Below, piece by piece: positions 36,250 to 49,200 of a stretch of 64,000 bases of DNA. The stretch is taken from NCBI GenBank assembly GCA_030704615.1, contig CM060731.1, positions 95,336,756-95,400,755 of the forward strand, written 5' to 3'. The translations under genes were made by a program, and so were the position numbers. The notes under the pieces are model-generated. The model was not told where the DNA came from. It did not search any database and was given only the letters and a program-made list of their open reading frames with translations. How positions within the stretch are numbered: the stretch's first letter is position 1; the number at the start of each line of letters is the position of its first letter. Source of the stretch: Takakia lepidozioides. Its lineage: Eukaryota; Streptophyta; Takakiopsida; Takakiales; Takakiaceae.

Positions 36250-36625
36250 GGTGAATTACGGTGAATTACCTGGCGAATTTCGCGCGCCGCCCTACCTTGC
36301 AGGATGGAAATTCGGCGCTAAATTTCCATCCTGCTTGGCTCCGAATTACCTGCATGAGGGAAATTTCGCGCACCGCCCTACGTGCGCGGATGGAAATCCA
36401 GCGCCGGATTTCCATCCATCCGCTTCTGAATTACCTGCGTGAGGGAAATTTCGCGCGCCGCCCTACTTTGCAGGATGGAAATTCGGCGCTGAATTTCCAT
36501 CCTGCTACGCTCCGAATTACCTGCAGGATGGAAATCCGGCGCCGGATTTCCATCCTACAGCGCTCCGAATTACCTCTACGTTGGAAATTCCGGGCCGAGT
36601 TCCGTCGTTTTTCATCCGACATTTA
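36250..36625. repeat. Short palindrome array of the outer element
   Basis: Palindromes of the type GGAAATTCGGCGCTGAATTT and GGAAATCCGGCGCCGGATTT, often extended to GGATGG and CCATCC. Starts are at 36,302, 36,388, 36,473 and 36,525. The arms differ from the main family but the CGGCGCC core is kept. It lies between the truncated transposase and the ParB-methyltransferase start, the same place as in the main family. Confidence 0.85.
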
Positions 36626-36747
36626 ATTGCGCAGTTGGGCAATAGATGTCCACCGCCGTCCATTTTCATTCGGGCTGGCAACACATGGCTTCCTGGATAC
36701 GTACCCTAAATCTGATGCTAATCTTGGCTTAACATGCTATTCGAGGC

Positions 36748-39276
36748 ATGTACCCCAAAAACGGAGATCTTTTTCCATTTTGGCTGGGACTTATGCTGCC
36801 TGAAGGGCGTGGCTCTCCTGAGAGAGACCTCACATCCAGACCGTGGCGGAAGTTGAAAGCTCTGTACTACGGACGACGGCCAATCTCTCGCATGGCCAAA
36901 CTGAAGCTCCAGCAGGAGATTCCAGTGTCTTGCTCACAACCCGCGCCAACTGAAGCCGAGTACTCTCAGGCAAGCCACTTCTGCTTTCGCTTTGTTCGAT
37001 TTCGCTTTCGCTTTGTTGCCTCGCTTTGTTTTTGCATCTTCATCCTGGCTTCGCTGGATGAGTGAACCTTAGATAGTTGAGTGAACCTTACATTGTTTGC
37101 AATGCGTGTGCAAATCCGGCAGCTCTGGGCCCGTCCAAGCAAAGAAGAAGAAGAAAGCCAAGCACGTGCAATCCCCGGCGCGAGAGCCGTCACGGGTTGC
37201 GGAGGGGGGAGTTCGCAGTGCGCGCGAGGGTGTCAGTTCGCCTACCTCAAAGGTGGTCGTCCATCCGGGCTCCCCTGCTACTAGCCCTAATAAGAAACAG
37301 AAAGCCTATGAGAGGGCAAAAGAGAGGGCAAAAGAACAGGCAAGACACAAGGCTAGCCAGGAGGAAAGAGAAAAGGCCACTGAAGAGGCTAGGGGTTCCG
37401 AACTGACAGATTCCCATGTAAGTGAGGGACGCACAGAGACGGTGGATCCCTCCAAGACACCACAAAGAGGCAGCAACACACCAGTTAGACCATCGCGGGT
37501 AAGAGCAGCCCTTGCAATTACCCATACGGTGGAGAGTGGAGGAGAGGAAAGAATACCAGAAAGAGCACGGATTGTGCAGGTTCGAGGTGAAGCCAGGGAG
37601 AGGGCAGTAGAGACGGGGAGAGTGCTGGAGGTGGTTTCGCAGGTGGCTGACCCTGTTGAGGAGGACGACAGGGAGCTTTCTGACCAGGATGACATCCTCC
37701 CAGACATCCCCAGGCCCCAAACCCGAAGCATATAGGCTGGATTTGGCGGTCCTGGTGGGCTGCCGGAAAACCCCTCTGCAGCAGACGTCATGTCGGAGGC
37801 GGATATGAAGTTGGCCGCTGCCAAGATGGTGGAGGCAACCCACAACAACATTGGCAGGGTGCTGGGGGGCATGGTGTACCCGGCCAAGCTTCGAATTCCC
37901 CTTTGCCGCTTGGTGTCATTGCAGGTGGTGAGACCTGCCCTCCCAGGCGATATCGACAAGCTGAAATTCTCTTTCCGGGATGGATATCGAATGGGGTCTG
38001 CCGCGTTTTACGTTTCCATTGAGAACGACCACGGAGCTTCCCGTGCCCACACTTCCGATGAGGTGGACAAATGGGGTCCCCATTGGCAAACGCGAAATGA
38101 GGAATTTGAGAGATCGATTGCTAGTGATCCTCTTTTCCAGCACTTGTCCGGTAAGATGTTCTACGTGTGGGACGGCAATCATCGCCTCCTGGCATGGATG
38201 GAGCACATTGCCCAAGCCCACCCCAACGACCTCGATTGGCATTTCGCCATGGAGTGTGTTGTGCTGAAGGTTGCGGGGCTCAAAGATCGCAGTCTTCTCA
38301 AAGCTGCAATGGCGGACATCAACTCGTAAGTTACAATGCCTCTCGCTTTTGGACTTTGAATTTGGCAGTCAATTCATTGCGAATCCTCATATATGATGAA
38401 AATTCCCATTTCAGTATTGTTTGATGGAAATGTTGCACTGCAGGGTGACTGAGAATGCCTTCATTGCCACCAACTTGTCCCATATGCTCTTCCGAGTGAA
38501 GGATGTCGGGAAGCAGGGGGTGCAAGAGTTTGCCAATTCCCTCAGTGCTGACCTCCTGTGCAAGTCGGAGGCAAAGGCAGACAGAACCTGGTATAGGCTG
38601 AGCGTCGACGCCATGGTGGACTACATATTTCGGGTAAAGCTACTGACAGTTTTGTTGAGCTAATCTATCTCTCCTCCCCCAATAGAAGAAAAGGTCTTCA
38701 CCGTGATTTTTAATCTCCTCCCCCAATAGAAGAAATTGTGTTGAGCAGGATCTCTAATCTTATGTGCGCATTCTTGACAGACAAAAATATAGCAGGATTT
38801 GGCACATGCGCGGAGGTTCTACATGGAGTCAGAGGAGAAGAATCCAACCCTCCCGGCACTCGAATCGTATGTCAAAGCTGTGGAGGTGAGGGCCCGCATA
38901 AAGTACAAGTCGCGGATGGTAAAGTACGTGGCCATAGCTGATCCCGCCCTTGGTGCCGACTTTCTGGTGGAGGTGGGGAAGCACTACTCTCGCACTCTGA
39001 AGCCCACGATGACGTTGGAGAAGCTCCATCGTCTAGCCACATCCTGTGTGGATGCAACAGAAAAGGTGATACATTCTTAACCAAATTGTGGTGGCAACAA
39101 CTCGTTTTAGTGGTGTTTGGCGCTTACGAATATGCTGGGTGGTTGGACAGACCCGGTGGTTCCAAATCTGGAATGGTTCCCAAAGTACCAGGGACATGTG
39201 GAGCTTCCCCAAACCGGACAAACTCTCTGACCCCACATTCGACATGTGGATGAACCGCATGACATGGTGGTTTCAG
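36748..39276 (+). pseudogene. ParB-like/methyltransferase gene of the outer element, 5' part (split by the inner element)
   Basis: Basic exon 1 (ATG at 36,748 or 36,793; RKLKALYYGRRPISR matches RKLRKLYFGRRPMPK of the main family), apparently ending at CTCAG/GCAAGC, a possible GC-AG donor. Exon 2 runs from about 37,130 to 38,325 and includes a Lys/Glu-rich low-complexity region and the ParB-like domain (VWDGNHRLLAW near 38,167). Exon 3 is 38,444-38,633, exon 4 about 38,796-39,065 and exon 5 about 39,151-39,276. An in-frame TAG at 37,733-37,735 interrupts exon 2 just before the conserved domain; an ATG at 37,790 could restart. The inner element sits in the next intron, 25 bp after the donor. 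The gene resumes at 54,022. Confidence 0.8.
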
Positions 39277-39301
39277 GTACTTCCCCACGCTTCGTTTGGG
39301 G

Positions 39302-39330
39302 CTTCTACTGAGGTTTACTATTTCATGAGC
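39302..39330. mobile_element. Left end and target duplication of the inner element (copy 3)
   Basis: CTTCTACT at 39,302-39,309 is followed by the terminus with CTATTTCATGAGC (39,310-39,330). The same CTTCTACT follows the right end at 53,976-53,983. The two 21-bp termini match as inverted repeats at 17 of 21 positions. Confidence 0.92.
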
Positions 39331-40160
39331 AGAAACCATGAGCCATGAGCCATGAGCCGCATGAGCCGCATGAGCGGTGAGCCGAAGTCTAAGATACGCG
39401 GATTTCATGAGCGGACTCCTCCAAATTTGGAAATGCGGCAGATTAAACAAGTATTAAAATAATAGTTTTTTATTTGACCTTGCTGTTTTTGGACGTTCCA
39501 GATCATGTAATGCGGCGAAGATATGTCGTCAGTAACAAGTCCGCTCATGGTTTTATAGATCCGCTCATGGAAATAAGTGACCGTGCAACGGGAAATCCAG
39601 TATACCACTGCAAAAGGACGTCGCATACTGGCCTGTATAGAGTATTCCGCGGTTTTACATGCCTTAACATTGGAATGAAGCTGACCCTTTTGCCGCGATT
39701 GAACCAATGGAGTCTGCACCAATACAGTCTGCAGTACTTCACAATTCTGTCTTCTTCGGGTATTCGGCGGGAAAGGTTTGCAACTGAACTGGGAAATAGG
39801 GTGCCGCATTAGGGATCGCACGTGCGAAATTTCGGAGCGGTTTGGTGTTGGCGAAGGCCGCCTCTGGGGGTACCTACGACGATACTTGGAAATTCGGCGC
39901 CGCATTTCCTTGTCGGAGGTCGAATGAGGAGAGCAAGTTTTCGGAAAGCAGAAAAACATGAACCCTCCAACATACAAAAATACATGCACGTGGAAACAAG
40001 TGAACGATATAGTAATATCTTAGTTCGATCAAAACAGGTTACTTGTAGGCAAGACATATGTCGGACCTTTGTGTGGCCAGAGTCTGAGGTACTGGCAGCA
40101 GTACAGTTCTACTATCCGAAAAGGATGGGCGTACCATTGTATGTGGACCGCAAGCCAAGC
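39331..40160. repeat. Subterminal region, copy 3, transposase side
   Basis: CATGAGC repeats (39,330-39,420), then unique sequence with a palindrome near 39,890 (AAATTCGGCGCCGCATTT, one arm changed). It matches 9,924-10,750 in reverse. No gene is seen. Confidence 0.7.
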
Positions 40161-43100
40161 TCACTGGTCCCCTGGATCCATATTCAGAAGAGTGTGAACC
40201 TCCTGGGGGCTCAACCCTGGTGCATGTATGAAGTGATGAGTTGTGGAATTACAACGGAGTCTCTTTAGGTACACGTAGTACAAATGCTTGCAAGGGCAGT
40301 ATGATGCCCCCTTGTTCGCCATGATCTGGAAGTCGGTGCAATTGCAGGTGGGTAATTCTGAAATGGTGATGGTGTACACCTCATTGCGAACAGCTGAGCC
40401 CGCCGTGGCCATCTGATACACACGCCCGAATCCTGGTGGGGGCACTTCTGTCGAGCTCTGGATTGTACAGTTCATCCGAAGTGCATTCCCCATCCTTGTC
40501 TCGTTCACTTTTGAGGGAGGTCGCCGCCTCTTCGGTTTCCCCCAACGGTGTGTAGGATGCTTAGAGCTGTCGTGTCCCATTGTTCTTGCTCTCACAGGGG
40601 TCGGTGCTGGAGGCTGTGGAAGCGGAAATGGTTCTCTGGGGACGTCAGTGCGTTGCACCATCCGAAATCCTGCGGCGGTAAGGGCGTCGGCCTCAACCTG
40701 ACTCAGATCGCAGCCTGGTTCCACCGGCCACACCGGGGGAGCCTCTGGCATTGTCTGTATGCCGTACTTGGGCTTTCCATACACGCAAGTCATAATGTCG
40801 TGCCTGCAGAACCAGAACTGGGTGGTTGTCGCCTCCGCAAACTTTGCATGGACAAATCTTCCTGTAAAAGTAGGAGCAGGGACAGCCCCATCTGGATTCC
40901 TCCTTATCATCTCTAAACAACGTTGCCGTGTATCCACACGAATTGCGGAACACCTTCCTCGAAACGACGGCTTTGTGCGAGCAATTCTCCACTGTGAGGC
41001 AGACACAGTCGTCTCCACAATGGCTTGGCCATACTGCATAACAGCGGGCGGAATGTGGGGCAAGGGAGCGGTGGGAATTTGTTGCACGAAATCCCCGGTT
41101 GAAGGCGACGGCGATCTGGAATTTCTTGGGCTTCCACTGCTGGAAGACACATTGTGCGGCAACATGACGGGACCTCGAGGTGCTGTCCGAATGTTCATGT
41201 CGGATCTCCAGGAATCCTCTTCGCACCCGGGTTCCTCTTCAATCCTCCGCCTGACAGGGCGAGTCCGGACGTCGCCCTCTAGGTGTTCACCTCTGCGGTG
41301 CAGAGGCGTCCCTTTGATCTTGTCTCGCAATGCTGTCGCCCATTTCACTGGATTCTTGGACCTCGAAGCTGTTCGTACCAACAATTCCTCCCTGTCCGGC
41401 CCAAAGCCCCATTGTTTGCCGCTCAGGAACTTGTAGTACGTGGCTTGCTGCATGATTGCTCTGTCGATGTCCTCCGTTGTGGCCGTCACTACGTCCACCA
41501 GATGTGCGGCAGAAGACGCTCGCCAGGAGGAGTGGACCGATTCTGCCATATTCGTGTTCGGCATGTCCGTGTCGGAATCCAAGCACCGCTCCTAGAAGGA
41601 CACAAACAACGGTGAGGGACCAATCCAAATGTCCGTAACAGAAAGACAAATGAACGAAATTGACAGCAGCCTACCTCCCGCATGTACTGTCCGAACTGTC
41701 GATACCGAAAATGCCACCACCCCAACCAGCTGTGCAATGCTCCCAGATTGGTTGTCTCCACTGCACCTGACGTGTTCCACCAAGCCTCGATGATAGCAAA
41801 CTTAACCTCCGCATCATCAAATGTGGGTGCATCCTTCCACGCCGTACAAAGGACACGGTGTTCAGCCTGGAATGAGCTAGCAACAAATTTGGTAGTGTAG
41901 TGGGATAGACTCTGCATCCAATGGAATCCACAGGATCTCTCTTTCCCCTCCATTGGAACATTGGGGTCCTCACCGTACACACGCCGCACCGCTGCCCAGT
42001 TGGCCTGAGCGTTGTCTGCCATGAATCCCCTGAAATTGGGCTCTGGCAATCCCGCCCTTGCCATCTGCTCGTTTATGCCCTCCCACAGATGCATCTCGGA
42101 CTGTGTGTCCTCCCCTTTCATCTCGCAGATTGCAATCGTCATGAGCCTCTTGGAGTGATAGTCATAAACATGCGCACCCATAGTCACCCACTGATGGTTT
42201 GTAATTCGCTTGATGTGATCAAACATCACCCAAGCATTCGACAAGTTTCCAGTTGTCATGCGAGTGACCAAGTCGACTCCACTCCCAGGCCCACACGTCG
42301 ACATTTTGAAAATGTAACAACGATCGGATTCGCTGCCTTGCCCTGGAAACCTGCTACCTTGGATGTAGTCATATCCAGTCATTCGTTTCACCTCCAGGAT
42401 TGAGTACATGTCCGACCCCCTGCCGAACTCCTGCTTGCAAGATACGATGTGATTCCGCACATTCGGACTACAAACGTGCGAGACGGACTCCAAGAGGTCA
42501 CGCATCTCGTCTTCGGTCAAGGGCTCTCGGTCGGAACCATCTTCAGACATGATTTTGCCAAGAGCAATCTTGTGGGCTGCCTTCAGCTGAATCTGCTTTG
42601 GTCTGGCTCCGGGGCTCAATTTGACCTCCTCTTTTATGATGTCGTGTGCTTCCTGCACAGCCTCACGCATGTTGCCTCTCGCCAAGGGGTGGCAGTGGAC
42701 CCCAACGTGTATGCAAGCTCTAGTCAAGTCCGGGAGCAAATGGATTACGTAATATTGCTTGGCTCTGCACATGGACATGCACGTCGGTGGTTCTTTGCAA
42801 TGTGCACACTTGAAAGAACCCGCAGGAGCTTGGCTGGAGACAATGAATGGATGATGCGTTGTGCCAGTCCAATCCGTCTCGTTTCTCCGCCCTCCTTTGG
42901 AGAGAAAGTGGAAGCAGGTGGGATTGAGGCACCTCAGCTTCCCCGCACAGAGGACATATCGTACACGAACACCATCAGCAATTTTCGTGCTACTGGTCTT
43001 CGTCACACACCAGGGGTGTCCGTCATGCTTTCGATCCATGTCTGTTAACATCCCGGAGGCTTTGTTTGACGAAGAAACAGGTGGAAACTCGAAGATGACA

Positions 43101-43768
43101 TTGCCATCGACTTCGGGAGGCAGAAAAGTTACCTTTCTGACTGGGAATTTGGCATAGTCGAGAGCAGCCAGCTCGGAGCGAGAACCATCGAGGTGATGTT
43201 GTCGTAGGAGCTGCACAATGGACCGGGTTGGAGTTATGCTCGAGGGCACATGCGTAGCACCTACAGAGACGTCCATGCCGGATTTGAACGACCGTGTGGA
43301 GGACATGGGTACCTCAATGCAATCATCTTCCTCGTCGGAAATGTCGAATACGTCCACACGAGAAGCTATGGAGGGTCTTGACGGTCCAGGTCGGGAATGA
43401 TTATCGTTGCATACCTCTCTGTTGGCAGTGGCCGCCTCTCGGTTTCCGGACTCCTTTGTGGATGGTGTGGGCAGCGACTGATTCGGAAAGGGAATGGGCA
43501 TTCCCACAGCTCGGTACAGGATGGTGTCTGACGGAGGAACGTGCCATTCGATTCCGCAACCTCCGTCATTACCTAGCACGACAATGGTCTCGTCAACCTG
43601 TCCAGGAACATCCTTCCTTTCTTCTTCCAAATAAACTGTGCCCGGTTTGAGCTTGAATTTGGAACAAAGGTAAGTTTCAGTCACTCTGCAAAGTCCTCCC
43701 TCGTTTGGGATCCAGGCTCTCCCAAGTTGCAGAGGACAGCAAACTATAGCGTAGGAATTCGGAGCCAT
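40161..43768 (-). CDS. MULE transposase, intact (copy 3)
   Basis: Exon 1 runs from the ATG at 43,768 down to 41,675 (698 codons), an 83-bp GT-AG intron follows, and exon 2 runs from 41,591 down to 40,161 (476 codons and stop): about 1,174 residues without a break. Domains: a Cys/His zinc-binding region from about residue 274 (CAGKLRCLNPTCFH, then CAHC, CxSMC); HCHPLARGNMRE; the transposase core with FDHIKR (about 517, first acid), MADNAQANW (about 585, second acid) followed by the MULE-type C-x2-H motif, and NMAESVHSSW (about 714, catalytic Glu); and the SWIM finger CNCTDF...CPCKH (about 1,114). The order and SWIM finger are diagnostic of MULE transposases. It is expected to cut and paste the element at its termini. 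The frame is open upstream to 43,984, so a longer start is possible, but the ATG used is conserved in all copies. Confidence 0.92.
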
Positions 43769-44190
43769 CGAACACCGCACGGAGTTGGCAAGTGCGAGGT
43801 TCCGTATAGCGACAGACCAAGGCTCACAGGCACCATCTAAGTGGATCTGCGGAGTCCATCGACAATTGGAAGTCGCACATTGAAGTGGAAAGTATTGTTT
43901 CAAGCTACATGCATGAAGGTGGGAGGTTTGATTCCATAGCCAGTGAGTAGGACAATGATGGCCGATTCGGCGACGAAATAACATCTCCTGACAGTTTCTC
44001 CTGAGGGTGGATCCAGCAGTATTCTCGGTGCAGACAGGAACGTTCGCACTGACAAGTGCCAGGACTGCTGGTTAAAACGGTCAGACAACCAAGTTGTGCT
44101 CATCAAGACTGGCCGCAATTGTGTTGTTTCGGAACAATGCAACCCATTGAGGTTCCAGATTTCCCGTCCCGAGTGATTCTGTCGATTGCT
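43769..44190. promoter_or_regulatory. Presumed transposase promoter/5' UTR region, copy 3
   Basis: Counterpart of 6,116-6,526. No gene is seen, and the assignment rests on position only. Confidence 0.3.
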
Positions 44191-45935
44191 GGTGGACGGA
44201 AATACGGCGCCGCATTTCCGTATTGCATCTTGGTCATGCAACAGAGCGACGGGAATGCGGCACCGAGTTTCCGTCCGGGGGAAACCTTTATACTCTCCAG
44301 AACGGAAATGCGGTAACGCATTTCCATCCAGCAAGCACGGTATGTGAAGGTGGAACGGAAATGCGGTACCGCATTTCCGTTCTGATTGAGATTTATGAAC
44401 AACGGAACAGAAATGCGGCACCGCATTTCCGTCCGAGTCGCACTTTTCGACATTCCAAAACGGAAATGCGGCGCCGCATTTCCATTTTGTATCTGATGCA
44501 TGGAGCTGAGGGATAGAAATGCTGCAGCACATTTCCGTCCTTAAAAGACATTCATACTCTCGAGAACGGAAATGCGGTACCGCATTTTCATTCACAAGCA
44601 CGGTATGTGAAGGTGGAACGAAATGCGGTACCGCATTTCCGTTCTGATTGAGAATTATGAACAACGGGAACAGAAATGCGGCACCGCATTTCCGTCCGAG
44701 TCGCACTTTTCGACATTCCATAAAGGAAATGCGGCGCCGCATTTCCATTTTGTATCTGATGCCTGGAGCCGAGTGCGATTCCGACAGCTTCATACAGCGC
44801 AATTCCGACCGGTTGAGACATTCACACTATCCAGAACGGAAATGCGGCACCGCATTTCCGTTCTGACTGAAAATCGTGAACTATGTGAACTGAAATGCGG
44901 CACCGTATTTCCATCCGAGTCGCACCTACCATCATTCCAGAACGGAAATGCGGCACCGCATTTCCGTTCTAACTGAAAATAGTGAACCATCGGAACTGAA
45001 ATGCGGCAACGTATTTCCATCCGAGTCGCACCTACCATCATTCCAGAACGGAAATGCGGTACCGCATTTCCGTTCTGACTGAAAATCGTGAACCATCGGA
45101 ACTGTAATGCGGCAGCGCATTTCCATCCGAGTCGCACCTCCCAGCATTCCAGAACGGAATGTATTAGATTTAAAAGGGAAATGCGGGACCGCATTTCCGT
45201 TCTGATGAAATATCCTGAAACATCGGAATTGAAATGCGGTACCGCATTTCCGTCGGAGTCCCACCATCCGACATTCCAAAACGGAAATGCGGCACCGCAT
45301 TTCCGTTTTAATGTGAGGCATGGAGCTGTGGAACGAAAATGCGGGAAGGCATTTCCGCCAGCGTCAGACGTTAATACTGTACAGAACGGAAATGCGGTAC
45401 CGCATTTCCATTCTGACTGAAAATCGTGCGCAACGGGTACAGAAATGCGGCACCGCATTTTCGTTCGAGTCGCACCTTCCGACATTCTCGAACGGAAATG
45501 CGGCGCCGCATTTCCGTTTTGTATATTCGGCCTGGAGCTGTGCTACGGAAATGTGTTGCCGCATTTCCATCCATGTGAGACCTTCAACCTTTCCAGACCG
45601 GAAATGCGACACCGCATTTCTGTCCAGGTGAGACCTCTATACTTTCCCGAACGAAATGTGGCACGGCATTTCCATTCATCAACTAACGTATGTGAAGTGG
45701 AACGGAAATGCGGCGCCGCATTTCCCTTCTGAATCTCATACATGGAGCTGTGGGACGGAAATGCGGCACCGTATTTCCGTTCAACAACTAAGGTATGTGA
45801 AGGTGGAACGGAAATGCGGTGCCGCATTTTCTTCCAACAAGTACGGATGTGTAGCAGAGTGATCGTACTTAACGGAAATGCGGCGCCGCATTCGCATTCT
45901 CGCTCCAACTCATCAGACGCTGGGACGGAAATGCC
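44191..45935. repeat. Central palindrome array, copy 3
   Basis: About thirty palindromes. Starts can be read at 44,356, 44,408, 44,461, 44,514, 44,567 and 44,618, a spacing of 51-53 bp. Cores vary as CGGTACCG, CGGCACCG and CGGCGCCG while the AAATGCGG/CCGCATTT arms are kept. The linkers differ in detail from copies 1 and 2 (for example GAGTCGCAC and GACTGAAAATCGTGA), so the palindromes are better conserved than the sequence between them. Confidence 0.92.
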
Positions 45936-46243
45936 TTGAAATGTGAACACGTGGAGCAACGGAATTGCTGCACATGTCGGCACTCTATCTGACTGAAGGG
46001 CCATGAGGCGGCGCGGCCTGACCGTTGGATAATGATGTTTGATTTTCGGACGGCAGGCGTACCCTCAACGATTCGAATTTCGTAATGACGCAAACTCCAC
46101 GAGGAGACACTTTCGTCCAACCTTTCGAACCCAAGTGGTGCATCACCGCCGTTTCATCTACTTTTGTCGTGTCTCCTCAGTCACCCCTCTCGCGCCCTTT
46201 CCATCTGCACTCTTTGCCCCTTTTCCCTCTCTCTGTTCTTCTT
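45936..46243 (+). promoter_or_regulatory. Presumed 5' region of the ParB-methyltransferase gene, copy 3
   Basis: Unique sequence between the array and the first-exon ATG at 46,244. It is conserved with 18,926-19,219, including the pyrimidine-rich leader. Confidence 0.3.
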
Positions 46244-49200
46244 ATGCTCGAACCTGAGAGGGGGGGAGTTCGTGCACCAGACAGGAGACCTCGTCGCAAG
46301 CTCCGGAAATTATACTTCGGACGTAGGCCAATGCCGAAGGGGAGGAAGCAGATGCGTCTACAGGAGGAGATTGCCATCTCCGAGCAGCAGGCCACTCAGG
46401 CAACCCAGCCACCAGTGAGAGCTCCATGCGATCGGGCTGCGCGCAGCTGATCGAGCACCGAACCCCCCATTTTGCTTCTGTAATTCTTAGACTGAATGCT
46501 AGGAGACTTGAATGCAGAACATGTTTGCATGCCTAACAGGAAAGGTGGACGTGCTGGAGGGATCGCAGGAATCCGAAGAGCCGCAGGAAGAGTCCGAGGA
46601 GCTAGCTGCAGCACGTACACCCACCCGATCCCCGAGCGCGGGTATTCCTGCCGGGCCTAGCCCTCTGCGATTCAAAGACGCGTCTTCGAAGGGCAAGTTC
46701 AAAGTCGCAGAGATCGACTCGCGTTCTTCGATCATGGAGAATCGCCAGCAGGGGTCGGGCCCTTCTCCAGCAAAGTCGAAGAAGAAGCAGCCCGTCCCTC
46801 TACTGGCTTCTGAACCGGCTCAGGCCGATTCACCCCCCCAACGCGAATGAAGCAGCAGGGTAGAAGACAGATTCTATTGCAGCAGACACCTTCACCTGCA
46901 AGGATGAGGAAGCAGAAGGCAATCAGGGCGACGGGCGAACAATCTCCCGCAAAACCGCTTCCACGAGCTGAAGCTCAGTTCCTGGAGGATTTCCCGCCTG
47001 CAGATCTTGGGGCCGACTCTGCTGCAGCGAAGGCAATGGGATCGACCGTTGATCTCGATTTGGTACCGGAAGAGGGTGCTGCCGCTGAACGTTCGCAGGC
47101 AGACCTCACCACCGATGAGCTAGCAGGCCCGGAGGAGGCCTCTGCAATGGCAGAATTGCCCGCACACAGGCCCCAGAGTGCAGCTCCAGTTGAGGATGCT
47201 CCAGCTGCTCAGCCACTACCGGCACCTACAGACATGTCTCCGGAGGATTTCAAAAGTGCAGCGGATAAAATGTTGAGGAGACACACAGTAGCATTGGCAG
47301 AGTTCTGGGCAGCAGGGTATTCCAGCGGACTCTTCGAATCCCACTCTGTCGCATGGTTTTCCCATCGTCAGGCAGGCCCTTCCCGGAGATGTGGATAAGC
47401 TCAAGTTCGCATTTCGAGAAGGGTACCGTCTGGGATCGGCAGCGTTTTACGTCCATTGAGAATGAGGACGGCGAAACTCGTGGACCCACTGCCGATGAAT
47501 TGTCAACGTGGGATACCCACTGGCACACTCGCAACCACGAATTCGAGGCGACGCTGAAGGGTGATCCAGACTTCGGCCATATGTCGGGTAAAATGTTCTT
47601 TGTGTGGGACGGGAATCACCGACTTCTCGCCTGGTGGGAGTACATCAAGCAGAACCATGCCAAGCACATTGGCTGGCATTACATGGTGGAGTGTGTCATC
47701 CTCAAGGTGAAGGCGGCAGACTCCTCCCTGCTCAAGAATGCCATGGCGGACCTCAACTCGTAAGATACTCATACCCTCCCTAGCACGTTCGAAATGCGGT
47801 GCCGCATTTCGGTTTCCATTCTGGTTTGTTTCCGTGCTTCCGTGTACTGAACTGGAGAGTGTGCCTTGCAGGGTCACTGAGAATGCGTACGTGCATACCC
47901 ACATGGCACATATGCTGTACAGGGTGAGGAAAACTGGTCTTACTGATCCGCAGATGTTTGCGGAAATGCTGGAGCCTGAGCTCATTCAGAAAGCCGTTGC
48001 AAAAACAGACCGGACATGGTATCGTCTCACTATGGATGGAATGGTGGAGGTGATATACAAGTAAGTCGTGCTCCAATTTCCCTCTGCTCATCCTTCCCCA
48101 ATTTCCAGTAATGTTTCCACATGAATCGAATGTAACGCTTCTGCATGTTTTTGTTGGCAGTCAAACATCAAGCTGGATTTGGCCCATGCCAAACGCTTCT
48201 TCATGGAAAGTGAGGGGCAGTGAAAACGTTGCAGTCATTGACTGAGCACTTGAAGGAAGCCGGTGTCAAGTCCAGAACCAAATACAAGTCAAAGCTTGTG
48301 AAGCTGGTGGCAATTGCAGATCCGCACTTGGAAAGGACTTCATCCCCGAGATTGCAAAACACTATTCTCGGGCCATGCAGCCGACCATGCAATTGGAGAA
48401 ACTGCATCACCTCTCAACGGCATGTGTGGAGGCGAAAGAGAAGGTGAGGTTTCAATGCACTGAATTCCTTCCTAGCAATAGCCACTCTCTTCCAGCCACT
48501 GACATTGGATCGGAATGGCAGACACGGTGGCTGTCGATCTGGAATGCATCCGAGAGCATAAGGACAATGTGGTCTTTTCCACTGGAAGTTTCCGACCCTG
48601 CAGTGGATGTGTGGCTCAACCGTATGACTTGGTGGTTCCAGGTAATTCAAGGTACTTCCCCAGATTTGCTTTTCTGACATGAATTCCCTGAACTGCTACG
48701 TGACAATGCATTTGGGAATGGCAGGTAATGTCGAATGCGAAGGAGCAAGTCGTAATGCACACAAATTCGTTCGGCTTGTACGTCAAATGGGATGGAACAC
48801 AGACATTGGAAGACTACGTGACACGTTTCAGATGTGCGTACAAGGACAACCTTTTCGCCAGAGAGCTACAGACAGCAAGAAGGAGCGTGGAGTTTACACA
48901 TCATGAGGGAGCGGGGAAAGCTGCAATGCGAATTGTTTACAGGTGAAGCAGAGCTGCCCTTGTATGCGAAGCCTGGTTACGAGGTTTGTCTCGGAAATGC
49001 GGCACCGCATTCGCATTTTATGTTTTCGGTGGCACTCTGCCAGTAGGTTGGTCTCAACTTTTGCTCACGCATGCTGACTGCCTTGCAGGTATATGAAATA
49101 CGTGCTCCTTCAGACAGGGGCCCTGGCTCAAGAGCCCCCGTTCTTCATGGCTTGGACCGTGGCGGGCCCAAGCTGTGTCTACACACCCGAGATGCAGAAA

